From NCBI RefSeq assembly GCF_014764505.1, contig NZ_JACXWX010000002.1, positions 62,001 through 126,000 of the forward strand: a stretch of 64,000 bases of DNA, in the 5' to 3' direction. Under the pieces are notes generated by a model. That model ran no database searches, was not told the DNA's origin, and worked only from the letters and a program-made list of their open reading frames with translations. The number at the start of each line of letters is the position of its first letter. Position 1 is the first letter of the stretch. Source of the stretch: Phormidium tenue FACHB-886 (lineage in GTDB: Bacteria > Cyanobacteriota > Cyanobacteriia > Elainellales > Elainellaceae). The position numbers were made by a program, and so were the translations under genes. Positions 18,021 through 27,814 of this stretch are shown piece by piece.

Positions 18021-19040
18021 ATGAGTACCCTTACCCAACTCCCCCTACCGCCTCACTTCGACCCAGCCAAAGTGGGTGAGGTGTGGCGTGTCCCTTATCA
18101 GCAGCGCGCCAGCGAAGCTACAGCTTGGGCAGATCGGCATGGCATCACGCCTGCCGCCAACGATTCTCCGCGTGTCTGCTTGCTGGCGATCGATGTTCAA
18201 AATACCTTTTGCATTCCCGGCTTTGAGCTATTTGTGAGGGGGCGATCAGGTTTGGGAGCAGTAGAAGACAACGCGCGCCTGTGTGAATTCATCTACCGCA
18301 ACATGGGGACGATTACCGAGATTGCGCTAACGATGGACACGCATACCGCTGCCCAGATCTTCCATTCAATCTTTTGGGTAAATGAGGCTGGAGAGCATCC
18401 TTCCCCCATGACCCTGATCGAGCTAGCCGATGTGGAGCAAGGCGTCTGGCGAGCCAATCCTGCCGTTGCCGTGAGTCTCGGACAGCCGATCGAGCGGCTA
18501 CAAGCTTATGCGCTGCACTATGTCCGTCAGCTTCACGCTGAGGGCAAATATCCTTTGACGATCTGGACTTACCACTCCATGCTGGGTGGGATTGGACATG
18601 CGATCGTTCCTTCGATTGAAGAAGCCTGCTTTTTCCACAATTTGGCGCGAGGCAGCCAAACTCGGTTTGAGATGAAAGGCAGCAACCCCCTTACAGAGAA
18701 TTACTCAGCGCTAAAGCCGGAAGTGCTAAACGACCAAGAGAATCAAGCGATCGCTTACAAAAATACTGCTTTCTTGCAGCACCTGCTTAGCTTCGATGTC
18801 ATCCTGGTTGCTGGACAAGCTAAAAGTCACTGTGTTGCCTGGACGATCGACGATCTACTGACGGATATCAAAGCGACTGATCCAGCGCTGGCACAGAAAC
18901 TTTATCTGTTAGAGGATTGTACTTCTCCTGTCGTGGTGCCTGACGTGGTGGATTTCACCGACGCTGCGAATGCCACATTTGCTCGGTTTGCCGCAGCAGG
19001 TATGCAGATCGTTCGCTCAACCGAGTGGCGGCTGGTGTAG
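18021..19040 (+). CDS. isochorismatase-family cysteine hydrolase
   Basis: 339 residues. The fold motifs are [15 protein letters not shown] with catalytic Asp58, a candidate lysine in [10 protein letters not shown] (Lys219), and [12 protein letters not shown] with the nucleophile Cys271. This is the Asp-Lys-Cys triad of isochorismatase, nicotinamidase and related amidases. The protein is about 100 residues longer than typical nicotinamidases, with an N-terminal extension and a long insert before the lysine. These match a longer subgroup of unknown substrate. I would not call it PncA. It is convergent with the GTPase gene. Confidence 0.85.
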   Translation: MSTLTQLPLPPHFDPAKVGEVWRVPYQQRASEATAWADRHGITPAANDSPRVCLLAIDVQNTFCIPGFELFVRGRSGLGAVEDNARLCEFIYRNMGTITEIALTMDTHTAAQIFHSIFWVNEAGEHPSPMTLIELADVEQGVWRANPAVAVSLGQPIERLQAYALHYVRQLHAEGKYPLTIWTYHSMLGGIGHAIVPSIEEACFFHNLARGSQTRFEMKGSNPLTENYSALKPEVLNDQENQAIAYKNTAFLQHLLSFDVILVAGQAKSHCVAWTIDDLLTDIKATDPALAQKLYLLEDCTSPVVVPDVVDFTDAANATFARFAAAGMQIVRSTEWRLV

Positions 19041-19056
19041 TCGAGAAGCGCATTCG

Positions 19057-21009
19057 TTACCGCTGCAGATAAAACTCTACCCGTTGCCGCACTTGATCGA
19101 TCGATAAATCCTGCGTCCAATATTCCACAAGCGCATGACCTAGCGCCCAAGCGTCATGCGTTACATCGGCTGTCGCATTTTCTGTCAGCAGCGGCCAGAG
19201 TGCCAACAGATCAAACCGACGATCGCCCTCTGACTGCAGCAACAAATACAGGTCGTACGTCATCTGGAGTTTGCCGATCACGATCGGCAATTGTTCGACT
19301 GGAATTTGGGCTGCCAGCAGCACGGCCAGCCTTGGGGAGCCAGTAGACACCGTGGAAATAAACTGAAGCACTGGGCTTTTGAGCAGTGCTGCGAGTCCCT
19401 GGGTGGTTGCCATCTGGAAGCTGTAGCGATCGATAATTTGTGCTGCTGCGACTGAACGCGCCTCCAGATTGCGCAGAAAGCGTGCCAGTCTAAGCTGTTG
19501 GGCAGGTGCGATCGCTTCTATGAGAGCCAAAGAGAGCGCTTCATCACCCCATGCCGTTCGCCCCGTTTGAAAATCAGCAGTGACAATCGGCAGAACGCGA
19601 TCGCAGTAGTTGCCCAGTGCCTCTGCCCGGTATTGTGCTGCTTCTCGGATGGCTATTTCCTTGGGACGGTCGCCCCACTGCCAGTCGTAGGGCGGTTGCC
19701 ATTCGCGCACCGGACGCAGCCGATCAACCTGCGTGATCACGGCGATGGTGGGCAAGCTGCTAACAGTCGCTTTTAGATCGCTGAGGAAATCTACATCCAT
19801 TTGCAGCGCTGGATCAAGAGCAGGGGTTAGCAGCAGCAGCAAATCCGCTTGGGCTGCTTCCTCCAGCACCCATGCCCGGAAATCCGACCGATTCGCTTGT
19901 TCGTATCCTGGCGTATCCCAAAGAATGAGCTGCTCACCCGTCTGAGTTTGCCATTGATACTGCTGGATTCGATCGGTGCTGGGTAGCACATCCACAGCAG
20001 CCGTTTCCGCATGAAATAGCGTGTTGATCAGGCTGCTTTTTCCGGCTCCCGTGCGCCCCACTAGCAGCAAACTCACGGGCTTCTGCTCAACTGCTTGTAC
20101 AGGCTCGGCTTGCGACAAAATTTCTCGGAGCGTCTGAGTTTTGGTTTGGGGCAAGCTAGGAATATTAGGGGAAGTATGACTGGAAGTTTTGCTGTCCGCC
20201 GGAATGGAAGCGACTGGTGCAAAGGGGGCTGCGGGCATGGGGCTGCCATAAAGGGTGATCGCCTGCCTTGCCAAATTCCGCAGTGCTACTTCCCGCACAG
20301 ACTGACCCAAATTCACTAAAAGCTGCTGAGTTGCCTGATTACTTGATTGCTGAGAGGCTTGGTTTGCCACGGCAGCAACAGGATTTAATAGCCACTGCGC
20401 CCAGCTCCAAACTTTCCAAAGTTTGCGCGCTGAAGGTTCTAGCCTGCGGTAAACCTCGTATGCCTGAACTGCTTGCCCAACGGTAATTTGATTTAGCGCA
20501 GGCGATACTTTCTGCATCCACTCATCCATGTCATCGGTTGTACCTCGCATTAATCCATATGCCTGCGGAATATAAATATTCAGCAGCGGGTATTTCACTT
20601 CTGGGTGATAGATGTTGGCAATTGCCGTAACTAGCTCTTGGCAGCGCGTCCAAAAGCTCTGCCAGTCCTCCCAAATGGGGCGATCGGCTTGGGCGGTTTG
20701 CAAAACGGTTTGCAGGGCAGCTTCGACTCGGGTTGTGGTATCTCCAATGGGTAAAGGTTCTAGGGCTGCCTCCATTTCCTGAGTTGCTTCTGCCATCGCC
20801 GCCTCGACTTGGGCAATTTGGGCAATCGCTGGTTTCGTCCATTTCACGAGCAGCCAGCGCCAGCCCAGCAGCAGCAGGGTAAACACTGCCCAAATCCAGT
20901 TCAGCCGCCAGGCATGGATCTGCCGCCCAGCGGCAAACAGCAAGAAAATAACTGGAACAGCGATCGGTACTGCCAAAACTACCCATTGCCACCGCTTTAA
21001 CCGCACCAT
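19057..21009 (-). CDS. membrane-anchored GTPase (YcjF/dynamin-like group)
   Basis: 650 residues. Two hydrophobic helices at about 8-27 and 36-54 anchor the N-terminus. A long helical region follows to about 250, then a Ser/Pro/Thr-rich linker. The G domain has VGRTGAGKS (317-325, G1), DTPGYE (365-370, G3) and TQVD (426-429, G4). The C-terminal 170 residues are helical and may contact membrane. It resembles the cyanobacterial DUF697-like/YcjF GTPases thought to act on membranes or stress responses; the precise role is unknown. Confidence 0.87.
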   Translation of the reverse strand: MVRLKRWQWVVLAVPIAVPVIFLLFAAGRQIHAWRLNWIWAVFTLLLLGWRWLLVKWTKPAIAQIAQVEAAMAEATQEMEAALEPLPIGDTTTRVEAALQTVLQTAQADRPIWEDWQSFWTRCQELVTAIANIYHPEVKYPLLNIYIPQAYGLMRGTTDDMDEWMQKVSPALNQITVGQAVQAYEVYRRLEPSARKLWKVWSWAQWLLNPVAAVANQASQQSSNQATQQLLVNLGQSVREVALRNLARQAITLYGSPMPAAPFAPVASIPADSKTSSHTSPNIPSLPQTKTQTLREILSQAEPVQAVEQKPVSLLLVGRTGAGKSSLINTLFHAETAAVDVLPSTDRIQQYQWQTQTGEQLILWDTPGYEQANRSDFRAWVLEEAAQADLLLLLTPALDPALQMDVDFLSDLKATVSSLPTIAVITQVDRLRPVREWQPPYDWQWGDRPKEIAIREAAQYRAEALGNYCDRVLPIVTADFQTGRTAWGDEALSLALIEAIAPAQQLRLARFLRNLEARSVAAAQIIDRYSFQMATTQGLAALLKSPVLQFISTVSTGSPRLAVLLAAQIPVEQLPIVIGKLQMTYDLYLLLQSEGDRRFDLLALWPLLTENATADVTHDAWALGHALVEYWTQDLSIDQVRQRVEFYLQR

Positions 21010-21821
21010 GTGCTATCCCTCACTGATGACCGGACTTGCAGCTTAATTTTACCGCTCTCAGAATGGTTCTCAATCGGGCAGAAGAGATGCTTTTGCTGTG
21101 TGCTGTAGAAGGCTTGGTAGATTGGTTAGTGTGTGCCTTTTGGGGAGTGCGCAAGTATTTCCAATACAACCCTTCTGGAGATTGTTTAGATCCGCGGCTG
21201 CAGGTCCTTCTGTGTGTACAAAGAAACTATCAAGACGATCGCTTCTACAAACCAACAACACCGTTTAAGAAGTGGGGTGCTGGGATTAGAATTGCGATTG
21301 GAGGCTGGAAAGCTACGCTTTTTTGATCCCAATAGTGGTAGTGGGCTACTGAGCGAAAACTGTTGAGCCACGCAGCAGCAGCAGCAGCAAGGCAGCAGGC
21401 TGCAGCCCGAGCTGATCGACTAGCAGTAAAGCTGCGGGAACTAGGAATTGAGGATACAGCAGAGTAAAATTTTGGGTCAGGAGCAATCTAACTCAGAAAT
21501 TGCGTCAGCTAACTAGTTGAGTAGGATTGGTGGGCAATCGTAAGAAACAGTCTAATGGCTACAGACTCAGCTGCTTGCTCGTGATAAAGTCAAACTGCTA
21601 TGGAGATCTGTTGAGTTCTTCTATAAAAGTTTTAGCTTGAATCAGGGTGTGTAGTGGGATACATCTTTTTTAGAAGATCGACAATTAGCAGATCAACAAT
21701 AGATCAGGCAGTCAGCGGATGCTACAGGCGATCTTGCGCCTGAGGATAGATGGTGAAAGCCTAAAAGTTCCGAATATCATCGGGCTTAGACTGCTCTACT
21801 CTTTCTACTCATCGCAACTGT
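21010..21821. other. intergenic region with the Uma2 remnant
   Basis: About 810 bases between the GTPase start and malQ. Besides the Uma2 remnant at 21130-21467 I see no coding signal. The stretch 21468-21821 should hold the malQ promoter, which I could not locate precisely. Confidence 0.5.
21130..21467 (+). pseudogene. Uma2 (DUF820) family endonuclease-like remnant
   Basis: Only the C-terminal third survives, in three frames. A frame ending at 21326 encodes KYFQYNPSG and DPRLQVLLCVQRNYQDDRFYKP, like the Uma2 segment before its final strands. A second frame continues from about 21278 as VLGLELRLEAGKLRFFDP and ends in a stop at 21363. A third resumes as RADRLAVKLRELGIEDTAE and stops at 21467, the classic Uma2 C-terminal helix. 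The N-terminal nuclease core is missing upstream. At least two frameshifts make it a decayed gene. Uma2 genes are multicopy in filamentous cyanobacteria. Confidence 0.78.
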
Positions 21822-23324
21822 ATGCCCTTTCCCAGATCCAGCGGTATCCTGCTGCATCCTACCTCCTTTCCTAGTCGGTTTGGCATTGGCGATCTAGGCA
21901 CAGAAGCCTATGAATTCGTTGATTTTCTAGCTGCTAGCGGTCAGCAGATCTGGCAAATCTTGCCTCTAGGTCCGACGGCGTTCGGTGATTCACCCTATCA
22001 ATGCTTTTCTGCAATTGCCGGTAATCCACTGTTGATCAGTCCAGAAGTGCTGCGCGATGCTGGGTTTCTCAGTGATGCCGATTTCGAAGGCTACCCAGAG
22101 CTGCCCCTGTCGATCGACTATGGCTGGGTGATTCACGTCAAATTGCCTCTGCTGCGAAAGGCTTCTGATGCGTTCAAAGCTCGAGCGACCCCGGAACAGA
22201 GACAGGCTTTTGATGCCTTCTGTCGGTCTGCGCCTTGGCTAGAGGACTATGCGCTGTTTCGTGCTATCAAAGACGCTCACAATGGCGTGAGCTGGAGCAA
22301 GTGGGACACTGCGATCGCTCAGCGCAAACCAGAAGCTCTAGAGTTTTGGCAACGGCAGCTTGCGGATGAAGTTTTTTTCCATCAGTTTCTTCAGTTTGAG
22401 TTTGCCCAGCAGTGGTCGCGGCTGAAGGCATATGCCAACCAAAAAGGCATCCAAATTATGGGCGATCTGCCCATTTATGTCGCGCACGACAGCGCTGAGG
22501 TTTGGGCGCATCCAGAATACTTCTGCCTGGATGAAAGCGGCGAACCCACAGTGGTTGCTGGGGTGCCGCCCGACTACTTCAGCAAAACGGGTCAGCTCTG
22601 GGGCAACCCGATCTACAACTGGGATCGGCTTCAGCAGGAGAATTTTCAATGGTGGGTACAGCGCTTTCAGGCGCTATTGAACTGTGTCGATTTAGTCCGC
22701 ATCGACCATTTCCGAGGTTTTGAGGCTTATTGGGTGGTCAGACAAGGCGAACCGACCGCTATCAACGGCGAATGGCAGCAGGCTCCCGGTACAGCGCTGT
22801 TCGATCGCCTTGCGGAAGCGCTGGGAAAACTGCCGATGATTGCCGAAGATTTGGGATTAATTACGCCCGAAGTGGAAGCATTGCGCGAGCGATACGAGTT
22901 TCCGGGGATGCGAATTCTGCAGTTTGCCTTCGATTCTGATCCTGAAAATCCTTATCTGCCGTTTAACTATATTCCCAACAGCGTTGTTTACACAGGGACG
23001 CATGACAACGACACTACCATCGGCTGGTTCTTTGGACGATCGCCAGAAGCCCAAGAGAAAGTGCGGCGCTATTTAGGCTGTGCTGAAACGAATGAAATTC
23101 ATTGGGATTTAAACCGGCTTGCCTTTAGTTCGGTTTCTAATCAGGTGATTACACCACTCCAGGATGTTCTGGGGCTTGGCAGCAACGGTCGGATGAATGC
23201 ACCGGGACAGGCGATCGGCAACTGGGGCTGGCGTTATGAAGCAGGAGCATTGACCCCAGAACTGAGCAAACGGCTGCGAGAAATGACAGAACTCTATGGG
23301 CGGTTGCCAAAGCAGGCTGGATAG
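21822..23324 (+). CDS. malQ: 4-alpha-glucanotransferase
   Basis: 500 residues, a typical GH77 enzyme. The N-terminus RSSGILLHPTSFPSRFGIGD and the segment GDSPYQCFSAIAGNPLLI are hallmarks of the family. VRIDHFRGFEAYW contains the nucleophile Asp. MIAEDLGLITPEVE supplies the acid/base region, and TGTHDNDTTIGW the third carboxylate. The enzyme disproportionates alpha-1,4-glucans and helps recycle maltodextrins from glycogen. The frame is intact. The larB gene follows after 110 bases. Confidence 0.96.
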   Translation: MPFPRSSGILLHPTSFPSRFGIGDLGTEAYEFVDFLAASGQQIWQILPLGPTAFGDSPYQCFSAIAGNPLLISPEVLRDAGFLSDADFEGYPELPLSIDYGWVIHVKLPLLRKASDAFKARATPEQRQAFDAFCRSAPWLEDYALFRAIKDAHNGVSWSKWDTAIAQRKPEALEFWQRQLADEVFFHQFLQFEFAQQWSRLKAYANQKGIQIMGDLPIYVAHDSAEVWAHPEYFCLDESGEPTVVAGVPPDYFSKTGQLWGNPIYNWDRLQQENFQWWVQRFQALLNCVDLVRIDHFRGFEAYWVVRQGEPTAINGEWQQAPGTALFDRLAEALGKLPMIAEDLGLITPEVEALRERYEFPGMRILQFAFDSDPENPYLPFNYIPNSVVYTGTHDNDTTIGWFFGRSPEAQEKVRRYLGCAETNEIHWDLNRLAFSSVSNQVITPLQDVLGLGSNGRMNAPGQAIGNWGWRYEAGALTPELSKRLREMTELYGRLPKQAG

Positions 23325-23434
23325 CAGAGCAACGGGGATGGCGTTATTTCAGTGCGAGTGCTTCCCCGCTCTCCGTCTCTCATCTTTTGTCCGTCTACAA
23401 TGAGAGGTGCAATCCCTACTAATTTTCGACCGCT

Positions 23435-24235
23435 GTGACTCAACCGGAAGCGCTCCGAAACCTGTTAAATGCGGTGGCTTGGGGAGAAGTTAGCCCTGAA
23501 ACCGCCTTCGATAAGCTGAAACATTTTGACTTTGAGCCTGTTGCTGATTTTGCCAAAGTTGACCACCATCGATCGCTACGAACGGGCTTTCCAGAGGTGA
23601 TCTGGGGTCCTGGTAAAACGCCAGACCAGATCGTGCAAATCTTTAATACTATGCGGCAGCGCAACTCGATCGTTATGGCAACCCGAATCGAGCCTGCTGT
23701 GTATGAGCAACTAGCGGCACAGATGCCAGATCTGAAATATTACAAGCTGGCGAGGATTTGTGCGCTGCAGCCTGCCACCCTCACCCCACAGCACCCCGGT
23801 ACAATGACGCTGCTGTCGGCAGGCACGGCAGATTTGGCAGTAGCAGAAGAGGCAGCCATCACGGGAGAGCTGTCAGGCTTCCGTGTGCGGCGGCTTTGGG
23901 ATGTGGGAGTTGCTGGAATCCACCGCCTGCTGAACAATCGCCAGCTGATTGCCGATGCAGATGTGCTGGTGGTAGTGGCAGGGATGGAAGGCGCATTGCC
24001 CAGCGTGGTAGCAGGTCTGGCAGATTGCCCGGTGATTGCTGTGCCTACCAGCATTGGCTATGGTGCTAGCTTTAATGGGCTGGCTCCCCTATTAACTATG
24101 CTCAACTCTTGTGCAGTGGGCGTTGGCGTGGTCAACATTGACAATGGCTTTGGGGCTGCCATGTTGGCAGGGCAAATTTTGCGATCGGCAACCCGGCTAC
24201 GACGGTCTACTGAGGAGTCAACCCAACAGGAGTGA
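23435..24235 (+). CDS. larB: nickel-pincer nucleotide biosynthesis protein LarB
   Basis: 266 residues with a GTG start. The N-terminal helical segment ends in HHRSLRTGFPEVIWGPGKT, typical of LarB. The PurE-like domain carries LLSAGTADLAVAEEA, VVVAGMEGALPSVVAGL and PTSIGYGASFNGL. The motif LNSCAVGVGVVNIDNGFGA holds Cys226, the expected nucleophile. LarB carboxylates and hydrolyses nicotinic acid adenine dinucleotide in making the nickel-pincer cofactor of lactate racemase-type enzymes. No larC, larE or larA gene is nearby in this window, but cyanobacteria often carry larB apart from the others. The next gene starts 4 bases after the stop. Confidence 0.94.
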   Translation: MTQPEALRNLLNAVAWGEVSPETAFDKLKHFDFEPVADFAKVDHHRSLRTGFPEVIWGPGKTPDQIVQIFNTMRQRNSIVMATRIEPAVYEQLAAQMPDLKYYKLARICALQPATLTPQHPGTMTLLSAGTADLAVAEEAAITGELSGFRVRRLWDVGVAGIHRLLNNRQLIADADVLVVVAGMEGALPSVVAGLADCPVIAVPTSIGYGASFNGLAPLLTMLNSCAVGVGVVNIDNGFGAAMLAGQILRSATRLRRSTEESTQQE

Positions 24236-24238
24236 GCC

Positions 24239-24616
24239 ATGAGCGTTCCTTATCACATCATTGTGGAAGGCAATCCAGCTTTAATCTACGCTAGCCGTGA
24301 TGGTGCCCCCCGCAAAGTTTTGCCTACCCTCAATCGGTTCTTAGAAACTTTCTGGCAGGAGCGTGATACTTCCGGCTCCATTGGCGAAACACCGGATTGT
24401 TTGGTGGCTCAAATCATCGTTCGGTTTGGCTTTGAAATCTGTGAAGACGATTTTTCCAATCTGCGCATTGGTATCCAATTCCATTCGGATGTGGATTATC
24501 TCTACTGGGTCAGAGCCGATCGCCAAGTTCAAGTTTGGGTTCCAGAACCCGCTTATCGTCAAGATCCTAGCCTGGGGCTACAAGCCTGCCGGGAGCTAGT
24601 TTTTGAAACGACCTGA
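24239..24616 (+). CDS. conserved protein of unknown function downstream of larB
   Basis: 125 residues. The ATG lies 3 bases after the larB stop, so the two are probably translationally linked. The chain is soluble and acidic, with mixed alpha/beta character (VPYHIIVEGNPALIYASRDG, LPTLNRFLETFW, then VDYLYWVRADRQVQVWVP). I do not recognise a named domain or catalytic motif. Its tight linkage to larB is the only functional hint. Confidence 0.75.
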   Translation: MSVPYHIIVEGNPALIYASRDGAPRKVLPTLNRFLETFWQERDTSGSIGETPDCLVAQIIVRFGFEICEDDFSNLRIGIQFHSDVDYLYWVRADRQVQVWVPEPAYRQDPSLGLQACRELVFETT

Positions 24617-24858
24617 AGCAACGGAGGCAAACCGGCAGCGCTATCTGAAGAGATGCAGTTGAATAAAGCCGAATTGCTCTAACGATCGCCCTCATGTCAA
24701 CGAGAGGCGGTGCTGCGGGCTGCTTTTACAAAATTTAGGAAACTTTTTGGCGTAATTTGGGTCAAAGTATGTTGTTTACACCAATCTTATCGCTAGGTGA
24801 ACTTTGCTAGCGCTTTGCGCCGCTCACCTTGATTGGCATTTTTAGGAGGATTACGGTA

Positions 24859-25536
24859 ATGCTGCTTCCTCGCGCTTGGCAGTCTAACGCTGCTTTGTCG
24901 ATGACAACCACAATGACGATCGCCTCATCGCTGTTAGTTCCCGTGCTGCTGGCTCACAAAGCGGCTGCTGTTCCCTATGCTGCCCCCATCCAGCTCGCCC
25001 AGCGCTTCCCTGATAGCTGGCGGACTGATGCTATCCCTGCGGGAACTGCAATTCCCGTGCGCTATGACAAAGCCGAAAGAATTGTTCTGACTCCCGACGA
25101 AACCGTTCCGGTGACGCTCACCGTCACTGATGATGTTTTAACCAATCGTGGAACGGTGCTGATTCCCAGCGGCAGCGAAATCTCAGGGGAGCTCCAGCCC
25201 AGCGAAGGCGGAACGCAGTTCGTCGCTAGCCAAGTGTTGTTGGCAGACGATCGCGAAGTCGCAATTGATGCCACCTCCAATGTGGTCACTCGCACCGAAA
25301 CCATCAACAGACGCAGCAATCCGGATATTTTGAAGGGCGCGGCGATCGGTGGGGCAGCGGCAGCGGTCCTGTCTGAAGTCTTGGGCGATATTGATGTGCT
25401 AGAGGTGCTGGGTGGAGCTGGACTTGGCGCACTTGGTTCTGTGGTATTTCGTGGAAGCCGCGAGGTCGAAGTGGTTGTAGTTGAGCCTGAAACTGACATT
25501 GACCTGAGGCTGCAATCTGATTTCACGTCGAACTAA
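24859..25536 (+). CDS. secreted conserved cyanobacterial protein, unknown function
   Basis: 225 residues from the ATG at 24859, chosen because a perfect AGGAGG lies at 24844-24849; the frame also reads back to a TTG at 24829. A signal peptide is likely (hydrophobic up to about residue 37, with Ala-rich cleavage region). The mature part has a beta-rich segment (IPAGTAIPVRYDKAERIVL, then LIPSGSEISGELQP) reminiscent of TrbI/VirB10-like pore domains. A glycine-rich segment follows (KGAAIGGAAAAVL and GGAGLGALGSVVF). An envelope role is inferred only. Confidence 0.8.
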   Translation: MLLPRAWQSNAALSMTTTMTIASSLLVPVLLAHKAAAVPYAAPIQLAQRFPDSWRTDAIPAGTAIPVRYDKAERIVLTPDETVPVTLTVTDDVLTNRGTVLIPSGSEISGELQPSEGGTQFVASQVLLADDREVAIDATSNVVTRTETINRRSNPDILKGAAIGGAAAAVLSEVLGDIDVLEVLGGAGLGALGSVVFRGSREVEVVVVEPETDIDLRLQSDFTSN

Positions 25537-25559
25537 GGTTGCATTGAACTAACGTTTAA

Positions 25560-25582
25560 GAGAGGCGGCAGCGCTGCCTCTC
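25560..25582 (+). other. short hairpin between two coding regions
   Basis: Ten-base arms (25560-25569 and 25573-25582) pair with one G-U position and a 3-base loop. No T-run follows, so it is at most a weak terminator or an mRNA processing structure. It is 24 bases after the previous stop and 23 bases before the next start. Confidence 0.5.
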
Positions 25583-25605
25583 AAACAGAACTTGGATCTT
25601 TTCTC

Positions 25606-26577
25606 ATGCCAACCTATACCGGAATCTCCAGCGAAGCCTTCCGCCACCCCCTGGACTATCAGGCAGAATTAGCGCTACGGAGCGTTCCAGGCTTTGACCT
25701 GGTTGCTCGTAAGTTCATGGAATTTGTTTATGAGCGTCCCCGCTATGTGTTTTTGATGGGCAACAGCATTGAAGTGGGTCCCAGGCAGTATGCCTCGATC
25801 TACCAGCTGTTTCGGGAGTATGTCCGTGATTTGGACGTGTCGCCGCAGCCTACACTGTTTGTAACTCAGTCGCCCGTGGTAAACGCTTATGCGCTGGGGC
25901 AAGAGCGTCCCTGTGTGGTCTTAAGTTCCGGGCTATTGGACATGCTGAGTGAGGCAGAGCTGCGGTCGGCAATTGCCCATGAGCTAGGACATATCAAATG
26001 TGGACATACCACGCTGACTCAGATGGCAAACTGGGCAATTACGCTGGTATTTAACCTGACAAACGTAACATTTGGCTTGAGTTCGCTGGTTAGCACGGGG
26101 CTGATACTGTCATTTTATGAATGGCTCCGCAAAGCAGAACTTTCTGCCGATCGAGCGGCTCTGCTGCTTTTGGATGACCTCGACCCTGTGCTGCACAGCA
26201 TGATGCGGCTATCGGGCGGCAGCGGTCGCTACAACCATGAGCTGAGCCTTGACGAGTTTGTGCGTCAGTCTGAGCGTTACCAAGAGCTGGACCAAGACGG
26301 GCTGAACCAGGTCTATAAGTTCTTTCTCTATAACAACGTTTCCAGCGGTGTTTTTATGACGCATCCTTTCACTGTTGAACGGGTGCAATTTCTCCGCAAT
26401 TGGGCAACTTCAGAAGAGTTTCAGCAAATCCGCGCTGGCAACTACCGCCGTGCTGGAGCGGTGAATGTGCCGTCTGAGCCTGCTCCGCCTGGACAACCGG
26501 AAGAAGTCGATCGTCTGCGCCAGGAGCTAGAAGACCTGCAGCGGCAAATTGATGAACTGCGCCGATCGCAGGATTAG
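25606..26577 (+). CDS. M48 family metalloprotease with C-terminal coiled coil
   Basis: 323 residues. HELGH at 125-129 is the zinc motif, and KAELSADRAALL (176-187) supplies the third ligand. A hydrophobic stretch between them (about 140-172) probably forms membrane helices, as in HtpX-like peptidases. The last 25 residues (EEVDRLRQELEDLQRQIDELRR) form a short coiled coil, which suggests oligomerisation or a partner protein. It is the second M48 enzyme in the window and differs clearly from the one at 10562-11413, which has no coiled coil. Confidence 0.92.
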   Translation: MPTYTGISSEAFRHPLDYQAELALRSVPGFDLVARKFMEFVYERPRYVFLMGNSIEVGPRQYASIYQLFREYVRDLDVSPQPTLFVTQSPVVNAYALGQERPCVVLSSGLLDMLSEAELRSAIAHELGHIKCGHTTLTQMANWAITLVFNLTNVTFGLSSLVSTGLILSFYEWLRKAELSADRAALLLLDDLDPVLHSMMRLSGGSGRYNHELSLDEFVRQSERYQELDQDGLNQVYKFFLYNNVSSGVFMTHPFTVERVQFLRNWATSEEFQQIRAGNYRRAGAVNVPSEPAPPGQPEEVDRLRQELEDLQRQIDELRRSQD

Positions 26578-26904
26578 ATTGAATAAACTCCAAACCATTT
26601 CCTGCAGCTTGCGTGATAGCGGCTTGCAAGAAGCAATTTGATTCGGTTTCAGCATAAAACACTGTAAGCGTGGGGCAGCAGAAACCGCTGTCCCAGGTTT
26701 TGGTCTCGGCATTTTCTAAACAGAACTTGCAGAAGTCTTACTAAAATCAGTGATCTTCCTCGCTAAGATCGTTATCATTTGGAATCAAGGTTTTTCGGGC
26801 TGACGGTTTAATTGTTTTGAGCATTGTCGAGTTTGGAGGTTGCAAAAAGCTACGCTCCTGGCTTCGCGATGCCTGTTTAACTGATGCCGTGAGGAGAGAA
26901 ACGT
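26578..26904. other. intergenic region
   Basis: About 330 bases between the M48 protease and the lipoprotein gene. I see no gene and no obvious terminator; the lipoprotein promoter should lie here. Confidence 0.45.
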
Positions 26905-27591
26905 ATGAGATTCTGTTGGACGATCGCCAGTCTTGCCCTGATTGCCCTCAGCGCAGGCTGTACCAGCCAAACTGCTTCCAAGCAGCCCTTGCCTTCCATT
27001 GCTGCTCGGGAGCCTGCTCAACCCTTGCCGGAGCAATCCTTCCAACAACCCTTCCAGCAGCCTACAGTGCCGCCGCCTGTTCCTGTTCCTAACCTGATTC
27101 CGCCAACTAATGTGCCTGAGCGATTGCCAGAAGTTTCTACGGGACGACCTGATCCATTTTCAACCTTGCTGATGGCTCCGACGATCGTTTCAACAAATCC
27201 TGCGCCGTCTGAACCCGCCGTGATTAACCCCATTACTGTGCCGTCTGCACCAGCGGTGGCTGTAGCGCCACCGCCTGCAGGCACACTGCCTACCTTTCAG
27301 CCGGGCGGCATCACTCAGATGCCAAGTGTTCCGGTTGCGCCAGTAAGCGTTGCAGAAGCGATCGAGATTAGCGGAGTGGTACAGGCAGGTGGCAAAACCA
27401 GTATCATCCTGCAAGTTCCCAATGAACACACCAGTCGTTATGTTGGTGTGGGCGAGCGGCTTGCCAACGGCAGCGTGTTGGTGAAGCGGGTAGAAATGGG
27501 TTCAGAGCCGATTGTAATTTTGGAGCAAGACGGTCGAGAGATTACCAAGTCGATCGGCAGCCTGAGCAGTGCCTTTGCCAGAAGATCTTAG
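26905..27591 (+). CDS. proline-rich lipoprotein with PilP/GspC-like C-terminal domain
   Basis: 228 residues. GAGGAGAG precedes the ATG. Residues 1-18 form a lipoprotein signal ending in LSAGC with the lipidated Cys19. Residues about 30-150 are Pro/Val/Ala-rich and probably extended across the periplasm. The C-terminal 80 residues (ISGVVQAGGKTSIILQVPNE, VGVGERLANGSVLVKRVEM, VILEQDGREI) have the pattern of PilP or GspC homology-region domains, which bind secretin-system inner-membrane partners. A link to type IV pili is therefore possible but unproven. Confidence 0.8.
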   Translation: MRFCWTIASLALIALSAGCTSQTASKQPLPSIAAREPAQPLPEQSFQQPFQQPTVPPPVPVPNLIPPTNVPERLPEVSTGRPDPFSTLLMAPTIVSTNPAPSEPAVINPITVPSAPAVAVAPPPAGTLPTFQPGGITQMPSVPVAPVSVAEAIEISGVVQAGGKTSIILQVPNEHTSRYVGVGERLANGSVLVKRVEMGSEPIVILEQDGREITKSIGSLSSAFARRS

Positions 27592-27814
27592 CGGGTAGGC
27601 AGGTTTGCTGCTGCAAATCGTTGTGGTGCAATAAGCTTTGGCAGAGGAGCAGAATTTCTGACGCAGTGTTATCTTTTGAACTAATGCAGATTCTAACTAT
27701 CTGTATCAACGCCTAAAGTCGATTTGCTGTCTCCAATCGCTCTAACCAGCGGCTTGAATAGCTCACTATGTTGTGCTGCTGGCTCTCCATCCAACTGCCC
27801 GTTATCCAAGCGAT

